This document shows, in pieces, positions 1 through 8,094 of a stretch of 36,435 bases of DNA. Numbering within the stretch: position 1 is the stretch's first letter; each line of letters opens with the position of its first letter. Made by a program: the position numbers and the translations under genes. The notes beneath the pieces were generated by a model. That model did no database searches. It worked only from the letters and a program-made list of their open reading frames with translations, and was not told the DNA's origin. The stretch lies in the NCBI GenBank assembly GCA_016841185.1, contig JAENZQ010000032.1:1-36435 (forward strand). The letters are read 5' to 3'. The DNA comes from Anaerovorax odorimutans. Lineage in GTDB: Bacteria; Bacillota; Clostridia; Peptostreptococcales; JAAYPU01.

Positions 1-1
1 A

Positions 2-61
2 GGCGGCGGCTTCGGAGGCTTCGGCGGCGGTTCATCCGGAGGCGGCGGCGCAAGCCGATAA
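2..61 (+). CDS. C-terminal tail of a glycine-rich protein (partial)
   Basis: The window opens inside a reading frame that ends in TAA at 59-61. The 19 visible residues are almost all Gly, with Phe, Ser, Ala and a final Arg (pattern GGGFGGFGGG then SSGGGGASR). This tail resembles the glycine-rich C terminus of TPM-domain (YgcG-like) membrane proteins, but no domain lies inside the window, so the family assignment is inference. It ends 139 bases upstream of alr and a repeat hairpin lies between them. Confidence 0.5.
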   Translation, partial: GGGFGGFGGGSSGGGGASR

Positions 62-78
62 ATTCAATAAAGAATTAA

Positions 79-134
79 AATGAATAATGAATAATTAAGG
101 AGGAAATTTACGATTTAAATCGTAAATTTCTTTT
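79..134 (+). repeat. Intergenic repeat copy A, core hairpin only
   Basis: The words TGAATAATGAATAATTAAGG are followed by a perfect 28-nt palindrome at 103-130 (GAAATTTACGAT, TTAA, ATCGTAAATTTC). The same left flank precedes the core hairpin near 14500, so this is a short member of the dispersed family, lacking the TTATC-rich right arm seen in other copies. It lies between the gly-rich gene and alr and could act as a weak terminator or a 5'-leader hairpin. Confidence 0.6.
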
Positions 135-139
135 GCTTT

Positions 140-167
140 TTGAAAAATGTTAAATCGTATATACTAT
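140..167 (+). promoter_or_regulatory. Candidate sigma-A promoter for alr
   Basis: TTGAAA at 140-145 and TACTAT at 162-167 are separated by 16 nt. Transcription would start about 30 nt before the alr GTG. The -10 matches only 4 of 6 positions in very AT-rich DNA, so this is tentative. Confidence 0.35.
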
Positions 168-200
168 TAAATATGATAATAAATAAAAGGAGCGTTATCG

Positions 201-1364
201 GTGGAGAATAATCAAATCAAATGGGCAGAAATAAATTTAAATCATTTGATACATAATCTTAAAGAAATCAGGAGACATGTGGGCAAAGAAACAAAAATAG
301 CAGCAGTAGTCAAAGCAAACGGTTACGGTCATGGAGCTTTGGAAATTGCAGAAGTTCTTCTTGAGAATGGGGCGGACATTTTGGCCGTATCCTCCATAAA
401 CGAGGCAGTAGAAATTAGGAAAAAGTTTAAAAAAGCCCAGACACTTGTTTTAGGGTATACCCCTACGGAAAATATAGAAGATGCTATACGTTATGGTATT
501 ATTCAAACCATTTATTCCTATGAGCAGGCTGAAAAATATGCCCGCATTGCTGAAAAAATAGGAATGGGTATCAGTTTTCATATAAAAATCGACAGTGGTA
601 TGAACAGAATCGGATATATGCCAGATGAGACAGCCATAAACGAAATCAAAAAAATCAATCAGCTTCCTAATGTTAAGATAAACGGAATTTTTTCGCATTT
701 TGCTGTTGCTGATGAAAAGGATAAAAGTTTTTCGGAAATGCAGTACCGAAAATTTATTGAATTTACTGAGAAATTGGAAGAAGAGAACATCAAAATCCCC
801 ATTCGTCATATATCCAATAGTGCCGGAGCCATGGATCTTCCTGATATGAACTTGGATATGGTTCGACCGGGCATTATTTTATATGGACTGTATCCTTCCA
901 GGGAAGTAGATCATAGTGTATTAGATCTGAAACCTGTCATGTCACTTAAGACAAGAATATCTCATGTAAAAACTTTAAATGAAGACGGAGGCATCAGTTA
1001 CGGGTTGAAATATAGAGGGAAAAAAGGAGATAAAATCGCAACAATCCCCATTGGCTATGCAGACGGATATACCAGGCTTTTGAGCGATAAAGGAGAGGCT
1101 CTGGTGAGGGGAAAACGGGTTCCGGTGGTGGGGACCATATGTATGGACCAATGCATGATTGATGTATCGTCTATTGACGATATTGAGGCGGGAGATGAAG
1201 TAACCCTGTTTGGAACGGACGGAGATAGTACACTGAATGTAGAAGAAATTGCTGAAAAAATCGGTACCATAAATTATGAGATTATTTGCATGATTGGAAG
1301 GCGTGTCCCCCGCGTCTATATTCAAAATGGTGAAATTATCAAAATAACCGATTATCTCAAATAA
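201..1364 (+). CDS. alr: Alanine racemase
   Basis: PLP-dependent racemase that interconverts L- and D-alanine and so supplies D-Ala for peptidoglycan. Its 387 residues are the usual length. The N-terminal TIM-barrel motif AVVKANGYGHG carries the PLP lysine K38, and Y267 in GISYGLKY is the expected second catalytic base. The C-terminal beta domain has the family motifs IGYADGY and GTICMDQ. The start is GTG at 201, with AAAAGGAG at 185-192 placed 8 nt upstream. It is the only plus-strand gene before the minus-strand opine module, and a perfect 18-bp bidirectional terminator follows at 1380. Whether this racemase is biosynthetic or a second catabolic copy cannot be told from the window. Confidence 0.95.
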   Translation: MENNQIKWAEINLNHLIHNLKEIRRHVGKETKIAAVVKANGYGHGALEIAEVLLENGADILAVSSINEAVEIRKKFKKAQTLVLGYTPTENIEDAIRYGIIQTIYSYEQAEKYARIAEKIGMGISFHIKIDSGMNRIGYMPDETAINEIKKINQLPNVKINGIFSHFAVADEKDKSFSEMQYRKFIEFTEKLEEENIKIPIRHISNSAGAMDLPDMNLDMVRPGIILYGLYPSREVDHSVLDLKPVMSLKTRISHVKTLNEDGGISYGLKYRGKKGDKIATIPIGYADGYTRLLSDKGEALVRGKRVPVVGTICMDQCMIDVSSIDDIEAGDEVTLFGTDGDSTLNVEEIAEKIGTINYEIICMIGRRVPRVYIQNGEIIKITDYLK

Positions 1365-1379
1365 AGAACATTAAAATAT

Positions 1380-1423
1380 AAGGAGACGGTTTATGGGATA
1401 ATTGCCCCATAAACCGTCTCCTT
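1380..1423. terminator. Bidirectional terminator between alr and the yfcC-like gene
   Basis: A perfect 18-bp stem (1380-1397 with 1406-1423) encloses an 8-nt loop. It lies between two converging genes, alr ending at 1364 and the permease ending at 1442. On the minus strand it is followed by TATATTTTAATG, a reasonable U-rich tail; the plus-strand tail is weaker. Confidence 0.8.
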
Positions 1424-1441
1424 GTTGGGATTATATTATGT

Positions 1442-2839
1442 CTAAAATGGCCCTAAATTTATGGCCGTTGCAATCATGACCATAGCAAATGCTATCAGTA
1501 GGAAAACACCCATCAATGGCAGGATATATTTAAACCATTTTTCATAGGGGATTTTAGCTAAACTCAACCCACCCATCAGTACCGCCGATGTGGGATACAA
1601 TGAATTGGTCAGTCCGTCGCCATATTGGTAAGCCAGGACGATGGTTTGCCTTGTGATTCCCAATAAGTCTCCTAAAGAAGACATGATTGGAATTGTTGTT
1701 GCTGCCTGGCCGCTTCCGGAATTAACGAAAAAATTGAAGATAACCTGAAAAACATATATCCCTACAGCGGACAGCTGTTTAGGAAGACTACCCAGTAAGA
1801 CGGCACCACCTTGAATGATCGTATCGATGACCATTCCGCTCTCAAGGACCACTACGATGGCCTTGGAAAGCCCGACAACCAATGCCCCAAAGGTCAAAGC
1901 CTTGGCACCGTTAACAAAATCTTGTGCTATTTTGCTTGGCCCGTTTCCACCTACAAGACCGGCTACAATACCCATTGTCAGGAATATGGCATTCAAATCC
2001 GTACTTGTACTCCATCCATGAGATACACCATAGACGATAAAGCCAAAGCCGATGACAACGACTACCATGACAAGCTTCCTTTTCGTAGTGAATTCCGGTA
2101 TTTCACTTAATGCCATTTCTTCCTTATTTTGTTTTTCCAAATCGTATATGATACTGGTTTCCGGATTTTTCTTTACTTTCAAAGCATACCGGGTAATAAA
2201 GATAACAGCTGCGATGTAGAATAAGATGTGCCCTGCAACTCTGAATCCTAATCCTGAGAACAAAGGTAAGCCTGCTAATCCTTGAGCGACTCCGACGGTA
2301 AATGGATTTAAAGCACCACCTGAAAAACCTACTGCTGCACCTATCGAAACCATGGACATACCAACTAAAGCATCAAATCCCATGGATCTCGCCAGGACAA
2401 TTCCCATCGGAATAAAAACCAAGGTGGATTCTGCCATACCAAACGTTGCACCGCCTAATGAAAATATCAGGATCGTAACAGGGATTAGGATTTTTTCTTT
2501 TCCCTCAAATTTAGAAACCATTCTGCCAATGCCAGCCTCTATTGCACCGGTGCCATTGATCATTCCAAAAGACCCGCCTATTATAAAAATCAGAAAAATG
2601 ATCCAGGCTGAACTATTCATCCCTGCGGGTATGGCTCGAATAATATCTAAGGGTTTTATAGGGTTCTGCTCAACATTTCGGTAAGAATCAGGATCAACGA
2701 TTTCTTTACTTGTACTTCCTGTAGGGTCAGGTATTCTGTCGAATTGTCCTGCAGGTACCAGGTATGTAGCAGCTGCCGCAATAAGAATAATACAGAATAT
2801 TATGACATACGTATGTGGAACTTTAAACTTTTTATTCAT
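1442..2839 (-). CDS. YfcC-family membrane permease (putative amino acid/carboxylate carrier)
   Basis: Polytopic inner-membrane protein of 465 residues with about 11 hydrophobic segments. The first is near residues 10-31, there are glycine-rich re-entrant-looking stretches (GGSFGMINGTGAIEAG, GGATFGMAES, NFFVNSGSGQAATTIPIM), and the last helix lies near the C terminus. These match the YfcC/DcuC-like carrier family, whose members are annotated as basic amino acid antiporters or C4-dicarboxylate carriers; the substrate is not proven. ATG at 2839 follows an AGAGAGG site. It is the last gene of the opine-dehydrogenase/M20 operon, 36 nt after the second hydrolase gene, so it probably imports the compound those enzymes break down or exports a product. 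Confidence 0.85.
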   Translation of the reverse strand: MNKKFKVPHTYVIIFCIILIAAAATYLVPAGQFDRIPDPTGSTSKEIVDPDSYRNVEQNPIKPLDIIRAIPAGMNSSAWIIFLIFIIGGSFGMINGTGAIEAGIGRMVSKFEGKEKILIPVTILIFSLGGATFGMAESTLVFIPMGIVLARSMGFDALVGMSMVSIGAAVGFSGGALNPFTVGVAQGLAGLPLFSGLGFRVAGHILFYIAAVIFITRYALKVKKNPETSIIYDLEKQNKEEMALSEIPEFTTKRKLVMVVVVIGFGFIVYGVSHGWSTSTDLNAIFLTMGIVAGLVGGNGPSKIAQDFVNGAKALTFGALVVGLSKAIVVVLESGMVIDTIIQGGAVLLGSLPKQLSAVGIYVFQVIFNFFVNSGSGQAATTIPIMSSLGDLLGITRQTIVLAYQYGDGLTNSLYPTSAVLMGGLSLAKIPYEKWFKYILPLMGVFLLIAFAMVMIATAINLGPF

Positions 2840-2875
2840 ATAAATACCTCTCTTCCTAATTCTATTTAGAAGGAT

Positions 2876-4099
2876 TTAAATACTGAAGTGGTCAAATTCT
2901 ATTTCGCAGAATTTTAAAATACTGTACAAATAAGTTTTAACTCCCGTTATCAAGTCATCAATCAAAATCTTTTCATGTTTTGTATGGGAAAAGGCGATGT
3001 TTCCCGGCCCGTAAATAATAGTTGGAATGCCTGCCATTTTCGAAATAAGGCCGGCATCTGTCCACCCGCGTTTATTTGTCAATCCTGCTTCTTTTCCGGT
3101 TATGTAGTTGACTGCTTCTTTCACACTTTGAACGATAACTGCATTTTCATCCGTATCTAAAGGGGGATGTTCCAAATAATCTGTTAGCCTGATAACTTCC
3201 GCATCAAATTCAGGGTCTTTTTCTTTTATATTATTGATGATCTCATTGAATTCGGCTATTACACTGTCGACACTTTCTCCTGAGATATATCTCCTGTCTA
3301 GTTTGATTCTCACTTCGTCAGGTACGATACAAGTCTGCTTTCCGCCGTTTATGACTGCCAGATTCAGGGTGGACTGCCCCATTTTATAGCTGTAACGTTC
3401 ATTGAGTTTTGGGATGAGCTGTTCTTTGATGGCATAAATCAAAACAGCTGCTTTTTCTATGGCATTGATGCCTAAATGAGGCATTCCTCCGTGGGCGGAC
3501 TTGCCTCGTATGACCAGTTCCAAAGATTCCAATCCTCTATGACCGATAGCATATTCATAACTGGACGGTTCTCCAACGATGGCACCGTCTGCCTTGATGC
3601 CGGATCTAACCAGATATTCTGTTCCCTCGCTTCTTCTTTCTTCTCCAATAACGCCTGTAAACATGACATCACCTTTCAGTTTTATTCCTGAGTCATTGAT
3701 GATTTTCATGGCATACAACATAGCCGCTATAGGACCTTTCATATCGCCTGCGCCTCTCCCAAGGATATAACCGTTTTCAATGATGCCTTCGTAAGGATCG
3801 AAGTTCATTTCAAAAGGAGGAACAGTATCCAGATGACCGTTCAGTAATAGATTTTTGCCTTGGCCATTTCCTCTGATATATCCGTAGACGTTGGCCCGCT
3901 TGCCTATGATAGGGATGAGTTCCGTTTCAATATCGTTTGCTTTCAAATAATCATAAACAAACAGCCCAACTTCTTTTTCCCTTCCGTCAACATATTCATG
4001 ACTGGGAATTCTGATAAGGGCACGTGTCAGATCAATGACATCTTTTGCAATGATTTTTTTATTCAGTTCATTGTAAATTTTGCTTATATCCATATTCAT
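2876..4099 (-). CDS. M20-family metallohydrolase (ArgE/DapE-like), copy 2
   Basis: Cytoplasmic zinc aminoacylase/deacetylase-type enzyme of 407 residues. Visible motifs are GHLDTVPP (metal ligand H89, D91), GRGAGDMKG (bridging D119), GEERRSEG (general base E153 and ligand E154), VGEPSS (E177) and SHTKHE (H372), in the order and spacing expected for M20. The central GHRGLESLELVIRGKSAHGG belongs to the dimerisation lid. The family removes N-acyl groups or splits dipeptides; which substrate is used here is unknown. The start has GGAGG within the 13-nt gap after the preceding gene, implying translation from the same mRNA. It is clearly paralogous to the neighbour at 4113. Confidence 0.9.
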   Translation of the reverse strand: MNMDISKIYNELNKKIIAKDVIDLTRALIRIPSHEYVDGREKEVGLFVYDYLKANDIETELIPIIGKRANVYGYIRGNGQGKNLLLNGHLDTVPPFEMNFDPYEGIIENGYILGRGAGDMKGPIAAMLYAMKIINDSGIKLKGDVMFTGVIGEERRSEGTEYLVRSGIKADGAIVGEPSSYEYAIGHRGLESLELVIRGKSAHGGMPHLGINAIEKAAVLIYAIKEQLIPKLNERYSYKMGQSTLNLAVINGGKQTCIVPDEVRIKLDRRYISGESVDSVIAEFNEIINNIKEKDPEFDAEVIRLTDYLEHPPLDTDENAVIVQSVKEAVNYITGKEAGLTNKRGWTDAGLISKMAGIPTIIYGPGNIAFSHTKHEKILIDDLITGVKTYLYSILKFCEIEFDHFSI

Positions 4100-4112
4100 A
4101 ATACCTCCGCAT

Positions 4113-5312
4113 TTATTTGCAGATGTTCAGTATAGTATAGAGATATATTTTGCATGCGTTTATGATATCTGCTACCGGACAGTATTCTTTATCTGAATGG
4201 GCAGAAGAAAGATATCCGGGTCCGAAGACAACAGCTTCAACGCCTTTATAATTTAACAAAGACCCGTCGGACCAAGCAGGGAAATAAGAAAGTTTCGCCT
4301 TTAGAGCATTATATTTTAAGGCATCCTTTAGTGATAAAACAATATTTGAGTCTGGTTCGCAGGCCAGAGGAGGATAGCCGATATTTGTACTTTCCTTGGT
4401 GGACATGATTTCTGCCTTGGCATTGAACGAAGGATCATCTTCAGATATTTTTCTAAAAATGTCATTCAGTTCATTTATGACAGATTCCCTTGTTTCGCCG
4501 GGAATATATCTTCTGTCAATTTCCAGGATGCATTCTCCGGGAACGGTACTGGGCTGAGTGCCTCCTTTTATGGTTCCCAGATTAAAATTAGCAGGACCGG
4601 CTATAGGATGTTTTCGTTCCTTTACCAAAGGCAATAGATTATTCTGTATTTCAGTTATAACGCGATTCATTTTTTCTATTGCATTGATGCCATCCTTAGG
4701 GGTGCCGCCGTGTGAATATTTGCCTTGTACGATAATACGTATCCATTCAAGACCGCGGTGTCCGTTTTGGATTTCCAGATTGGAGGGTTCACCTACAATG
4801 CCATATTTTGTAATGGGTCCGTTTTTCAATATATGTCTTGTTCCTTCTGCTCCACGTTCCTCATCTATTACGCCGGCGAAATATACTTTGCCGGATAGTT
4901 TGATATTTGCTCTTTTCACCAGAAGGACCGCCATCATCATTGCTGCTACCGCACTTTTCATATCTACGGCACCCCGCCCGAAAATACATCCGTTTTCTAT
5001 ATGCCCGCTGAAGGGATCGATGATCATATTTTTTACATCTACTGTATCCAAATGGCCATTTAACATCAGCGTTTTAGATAGATTTTGATCCTCACCATAG
5101 CCACAGATGACGTTTGACCGGTTTCCCTTTACTTTTACCAGTTCCGGCTCCATATGATCGTTTTTGAAAAAATGGTAGATATATTCACCAATTTCTTTTT
5201 CTATGTCCGGAAGGCCATGATAGCTGGGGATCGAAATCAATTTTTTTGTCAAGTCTATCAGTTCATCTTCATTAAGAGTCTTTATCAAAGATCCATACAG
5301 GTCTCTTTCCAT
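4113..5312 (-). CDS. M20-family metallohydrolase (ArgE/DapE-like), copy 1
   Basis: Metallohydrolase of 399 residues with the full M20 ligand set: GHLDTVD (H87, D89), GRGAVDMKS (D117), DEERGAEG (E151, E152), VGEPSN, and SSAHSDKE near the C terminus. Long stretches align with the gene at 2876 (NGHRGLE, SHGGTPKDGINAIEKM, EIDRRYIPGE), so the two arose by tandem duplication but have diverged around the active site. It starts at ATG 5312 after AAAGGAG, 28 nt behind the opine-dehydrogenase-like gene. The two paralogues may process different N-substituted amino acids; that is inference. Confidence 0.9.
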   Translation of the reverse strand: MERDLYGSLIKTLNEDELIDLTKKLISIPSYHGLPDIEKEIGEYIYHFFKNDHMEPELVKVKGNRSNVICGYGEDQNLSKTLMLNGHLDTVDVKNMIIDPFSGHIENGCIFGRGAVDMKSAVAAMMMAVLLVKRANIKLSGKVYFAGVIDEERGAEGTRHILKNGPITKYGIVGEPSNLEIQNGHRGLEWIRIIVQGKYSHGGTPKDGINAIEKMNRVITEIQNNLLPLVKERKHPIAGPANFNLGTIKGGTQPSTVPGECILEIDRRYIPGETRESVINELNDIFRKISEDDPSFNAKAEIMSTKESTNIGYPPLACEPDSNIVLSLKDALKYNALKAKLSYFPAWSDGSLLNYKGVEAVVFGPGYLSSAHSDKEYCPVADIINACKIYLYTILNICK

Positions 5313-5340
5313 TCCTAATCTCTCCTTTAAGTTTTAGTAA

Positions 5341-6411
5341 TCACAGATTGTGAATGATTTCAGTGGTCAGACCAAGCTTACTTACACTTCTCAGATCCAT
5401 CTCCTTGAAGTCTTTTTTGATTAGTATGGATGCAATATTGATCAATGAATCTGTAACAGGTGTCTCAACATTCAATAATTTTCCAAGAGATGACCAGAAT
5501 ACCAAACCATAGCCAACATCCTCATCCATGAATCGGTTATCCAGTGTGGGAGATGCCATGATATCTTTGAAAGCTTCACTTTCATTATAACCGTCCAGGT
5601 AATTGGCTTTTTTCATATATCCTTCTGCTACGCCGATTTCAGGTTCAGATAAAATAGTCAATCCAAGTATCTTACCCAGTTTGATTCTTTCATCATCAAT
5701 TGCTTTGATTAAATGTCCGACGGATTTAGTGATGCCGTCAGCATAAAATCTGAAGTTCCCGTTTGTCCTTTCGATCAGGCCTGCATTAAGAATCACGACT
5801 GCCGGATGAATAACGGGATTGCCGCATTCCAGGCTGGTGAACATGACATTTTCCGCAGGTGTAAAAGCAGGGAATAAATCACTTACCAGCTTTAGGTTTT
5901 CTTCTGTTTTGCTGGATGGAAGTGTAGAAAAGTACAGTTTTTTTACAAAGTGATGTATTTCTATGCATCCAGGTTTATTTAATCTTGTCGCATAGGGAAG
6001 TGTGGATGTTTCACTGACTTGTACTCTATCATCCGGATAATCATACCCGATTTCCTTTTTAAATTCAAAAGCACCACCTATGGTACCCGGGCATAAAATA
6101 ATTTTGTGTTTTTCAGTAATGTAAGGTTTGCACTCTGCTGCAATGGGTTTGGTCCCGTAAGCGGGAGTTGAAATAAAAATCAAATGAGAAAATGCCAAAA
6201 CATCTTTGATGTTTTCACTTGTAGACACCTTCACAAAGTCTTCATTACCGGAATCTTTGATTTTAGCTGTGATACCGCCATTATTTTTGATTCCTTTCAC
6301 ATTATCCAGAAATTGAGGAAGGTCTGAAATCATTACTTCGTGGCCTTTTGAGGCGATATCATATGCCAGAGTTGTTCCTCCGTTCCCGGAGCCTATAATT
6401 CCTATTTTCAT
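5341..6411 (-). CDS. NAD(P)-dependent opine dehydrogenase-family protein
   Basis: A 356-residue enzyme with an N-terminal Rossmann fold (IGIIGSGNGGTTLAYDIASKGH, with GxGNGG at residues 7-12) and a helical C-terminal domain of the octopine/nopaline dehydrogenase type. The segment GNPVIHPAVVILNAG carries the presumed catalytic His, and DDERIKLGKILGL is the usual following Asp/Glu-Arg helix. Known members reductively couple an amino acid with a 2-oxo acid, or reverse this. First gene of the operon; AGGAGGAG precedes the ATG and a sigma-54 promoter lies 45 nt further upstream. Its position with two M20 hydrolases and a permease suggests catabolism of N-(carboxyalkyl) or N-acyl amino acids. The exact substrate is unknown. 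Confidence 0.85.
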   Translation of the reverse strand: MKIGIIGSGNGGTTLAYDIASKGHEVMISDLPQFLDNVKGIKNNGGITAKIKDSGNEDFVKVSTSENIKDVLAFSHLIFISTPAYGTKPIAAECKPYITEKHKIILCPGTIGGAFEFKKEIGYDYPDDRVQVSETSTLPYATRLNKPGCIEIHHFVKKLYFSTLPSSKTEENLKLVSDLFPAFTPAENVMFTSLECGNPVIHPAVVILNAGLIERTNGNFRFYADGITKSVGHLIKAIDDERIKLGKILGLTILSEPEIGVAEGYMKKANYLDGYNESEAFKDIMASPTLDNRFMDEDVGYGLVFWSSLGKLLNVETPVTDSLINIASILIKKDFKEMDLRSVSKLGLTTEIIHNL

Positions 6412-6455
6412 GATGCTCCTCCTATTGATTTATTTTGCCGGCGTTTTATACTATT

Positions 6456-6471
6456 AGCATAATGCATGCCA
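6456..6471 (-). promoter_or_regulatory. Sigma-54 (-24/-12) promoter of the opine/M20 operon
   Basis: On the minus strand the sequence reads TGGCATGCATTATGCT. It has GG and GC separated by exactly 10 nt, as in the consensus TGGCACG-N4-TTGCA. The predicted start is near 6445, leaving about 34 nt of leader with the ribosome site before the ATG at 6411. A gene for a sigma-54 activator lies immediately upstream. Confidence 0.8.
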
Positions 6472-6533
6472 AAAAATATCATTGATACACCTATTGGAAT
6501 TTGAGGACTTTTGATAAAAGGCATATCGGGCAA

Positions 6534-6563
6534 TAAAAAAGGTTTACGAAAAATCGTAAACCT
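6534..6563 (-). terminator. Terminator of the sigma-54 activator gene
   Basis: A perfect 10-bp stem (6540-6549 with 6554-6563) with an AAAA loop is followed on the minus strand by TTTTTT. It overlaps the first base of the activator's TGA stop and isolates that gene from the operon promoter at 6456. Confidence 0.85.
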
Positions 6564-7942
6564 CAAATCTGTATATTATACTTTTTTAATTTATACTGTA
6601 GTGTTGTGATAGGGACCTTCAGTTTTCTGGCTACTTCAGACATGTTTCTTTTTGTTGTTTTAACAGTATCCAGAATAATTCTTTTTTCAAATTCCTCTAC
6701 TGATTCTTTTAATGATTTGACTTCTATTGACGGCGATTCTTCTTTGAACCTATCCATACTGCTCAAATAAACAGGAAGGGAGTGGATGGTTATTTTATCA
6801 TCTATCGTTGTATTCATACCGCCTTCTATCAAATGTTCCAATTCCCGTACATTCCCCGGCCAGCTGTATTTTAAAAAAAATGCCATAACTTCGTCGTCCG
6901 CATCTTTTACTTCTTTATCCAATGTGCTGTTATATTTATCTATAAAGTAACGTGTAAGGATCGGGATATCTTCTTTTCGGTCCTTTAAAGCTGGAATGAC
7001 CAATTGAATCACATTTAATCTGTAGAACAGATCTTTTCTTAAAGTGTTTCTATTCAGTAAATCCTGAGGGGAAATGTTGGATGAAGCAATTATTCTTACG
7101 TCGATTTCAATGGGATCTTGACCGCCGACTCTGTAAATGATTTTTTCTTGAATGGCCCTGAGTAACTTTGCCTGCAGGTTTTTATCCATAGAATTTATTT
7201 CATCCAGATATAGAGTCCCGCCATTTGCTTTTTCAAACAGTCCTTGTTTTGTCTCAGCTCCTGTGAAACTACCTTTTTCCGTACCAAACAGCATGCTTTC
7301 CAGTAGATTTTCAGGAATAGCTGCACAATTAACCGGTATGAACTTTTTGTATTTTCTGTAGCTTTCATTATGTATGGATTGCACAAATAATTCTTTGCCT
7401 GTTCCTGTTTCACCATAAACCATTACAGTAGAATTTGTGTTGCATATTCTTTTTACTGTTTCCTTTAAATCCTTGATTGACTGGTTTTCGGTAATGATGT
7501 TATCCAATGTATATTTAGCCGTTAGTTTAGAGCTTGTTTTATACTCGGGCGTATGCTTATATATTTCATCAACTTGATCGATTTGTGTCAGGTCTTTGGA
7601 GATTTCTAAAGCACCTATTATTTTTCCCCTTGATAATATAGGAATATTTAGTGTCGCACTGACCAGCTTTCTTCCTCTGTGATCCCAAACTACTTGCTTA
7701 TCCATATAGACCGTTTCCCCGGTATTGATGGTTCTTAGAAGTGTGCTGGTTTCAGGGGAGATGTCCGGAATCAGTTCAAGAATGTTTTTTCCAATAGCAT
7801 ATCGGTTATCTTGCTCATTTTCAATTGTAGAGAATCTAGGATTATATCTGAACTGAGACACAATTTTGCCTGTGTTGTCTACGATGATAATGGAGTCAAT
7901 ATAACTAAAATTTTTCATGATTTTATTATAATCTTTATCCAT
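6563..7942 (-). CDS. PAS-containing sigma-54-dependent transcriptional activator
   Basis: A 459-residue enhancer-binding protein. The N-terminal 125 residues form a PAS-like sensor (SIIIVDNTGKIV ... IGALEISKDLT). The AAA+ core has Walker A GETGTGKE at 177-184, a sigma-54 contact loop GSFTGA (the usual motif is GAFTGA), Walker B-type GGTLYLDEI and an arginine-finger region. A Fis-type helix-turn-helix ends the protein (MSEVARKLKVPITTLQYKLKKY). ATG at 7942 is chosen; a TTG at 7960 would add six residues but neither has a strong ribosome site. It very probably activates the sigma-54 promoter just downstream, with the PAS domain sensing the operon's substrate or a redox cue. Confidence 0.9.
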   Translation of the reverse strand: MDKDYNKIMKNFSYIDSIIIVDNTGKIVSQFRYNPRFSTIENEQDNRYAIGKNILELIPDISPETSTLLRTINTGETVYMDKQVVWDHRGRKLVSATLNIPILSRGKIIGALEISKDLTQIDQVDEIYKHTPEYKTSSKLTAKYTLDNIITENQSIKDLKETVKRICNTNSTVMVYGETGTGKELFVQSIHNESYRKYKKFIPVNCAAIPENLLESMLFGTEKGSFTGAETKQGLFEKANGGTLYLDEINSMDKNLQAKLLRAIQEKIIYRVGGQDPIEIDVRIIASSNISPQDLLNRNTLRKDLFYRLNVIQLVIPALKDRKEDIPILTRYFIDKYNSTLDKEVKDADDEVMAFFLKYSWPGNVRELEHLIEGGMNTTIDDKITIHSLPVYLSSMDRFKEESPSIEVKSLKESVEEFEKRIILDTVKTTKRNMSEVARKLKVPITTLQYKLKKYNIQI

Positions 7943-7994
7943 AGCAGTACCGTTACCCAATTTTCGTAATTTTTCTGAATTTTCGTTAATTCAA

Positions 7995-8023
7995 ATAATA
8001 GCAATAGATGGTGGCTTTGTCAA
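7995..8023 (-). promoter_or_regulatory. Sigma-A promoter of the sigma-54 activator gene
   Basis: On the minus strand TTGACA (8018-8023) and TATTAT (7995-8000) are separated by 17 nt, a near-consensus promoter. Transcription would begin about 45 nt before the ATG at 7942. Two direct copies of ACGAAAATT, 19 nt apart (7978-7986 and 7959-7967), lie in the leader. Confidence 0.75.
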
Positions 8024-8040
8024 ATAAACTTTTTTAGGAA

Positions 8041-8064
8041 TAAAAGACGGTCGAATGACCGTCT
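8041..8064 (-). terminator. Terminator after the sensor kinase gene
   Basis: An 8-bp GC-rich stem (AGACGGTC at 8045-8052 with GACCGTCT at 8057-8064) and a 4-nt loop are followed on the minus strand by TTTTATT. It lies 31 nt beyond the kinase stop codon. Confidence 0.75.
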
Positions 8065-8094
8065 CCTTGCATATATTGTTTATACTGTAATGAT

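Noticed and set aside
4558-5088. 176-codon plus-strand frame opposite the M20 gene
   Set aside because: Antisense to a gene with complete catalytic motifs; no ribosome site or family features.
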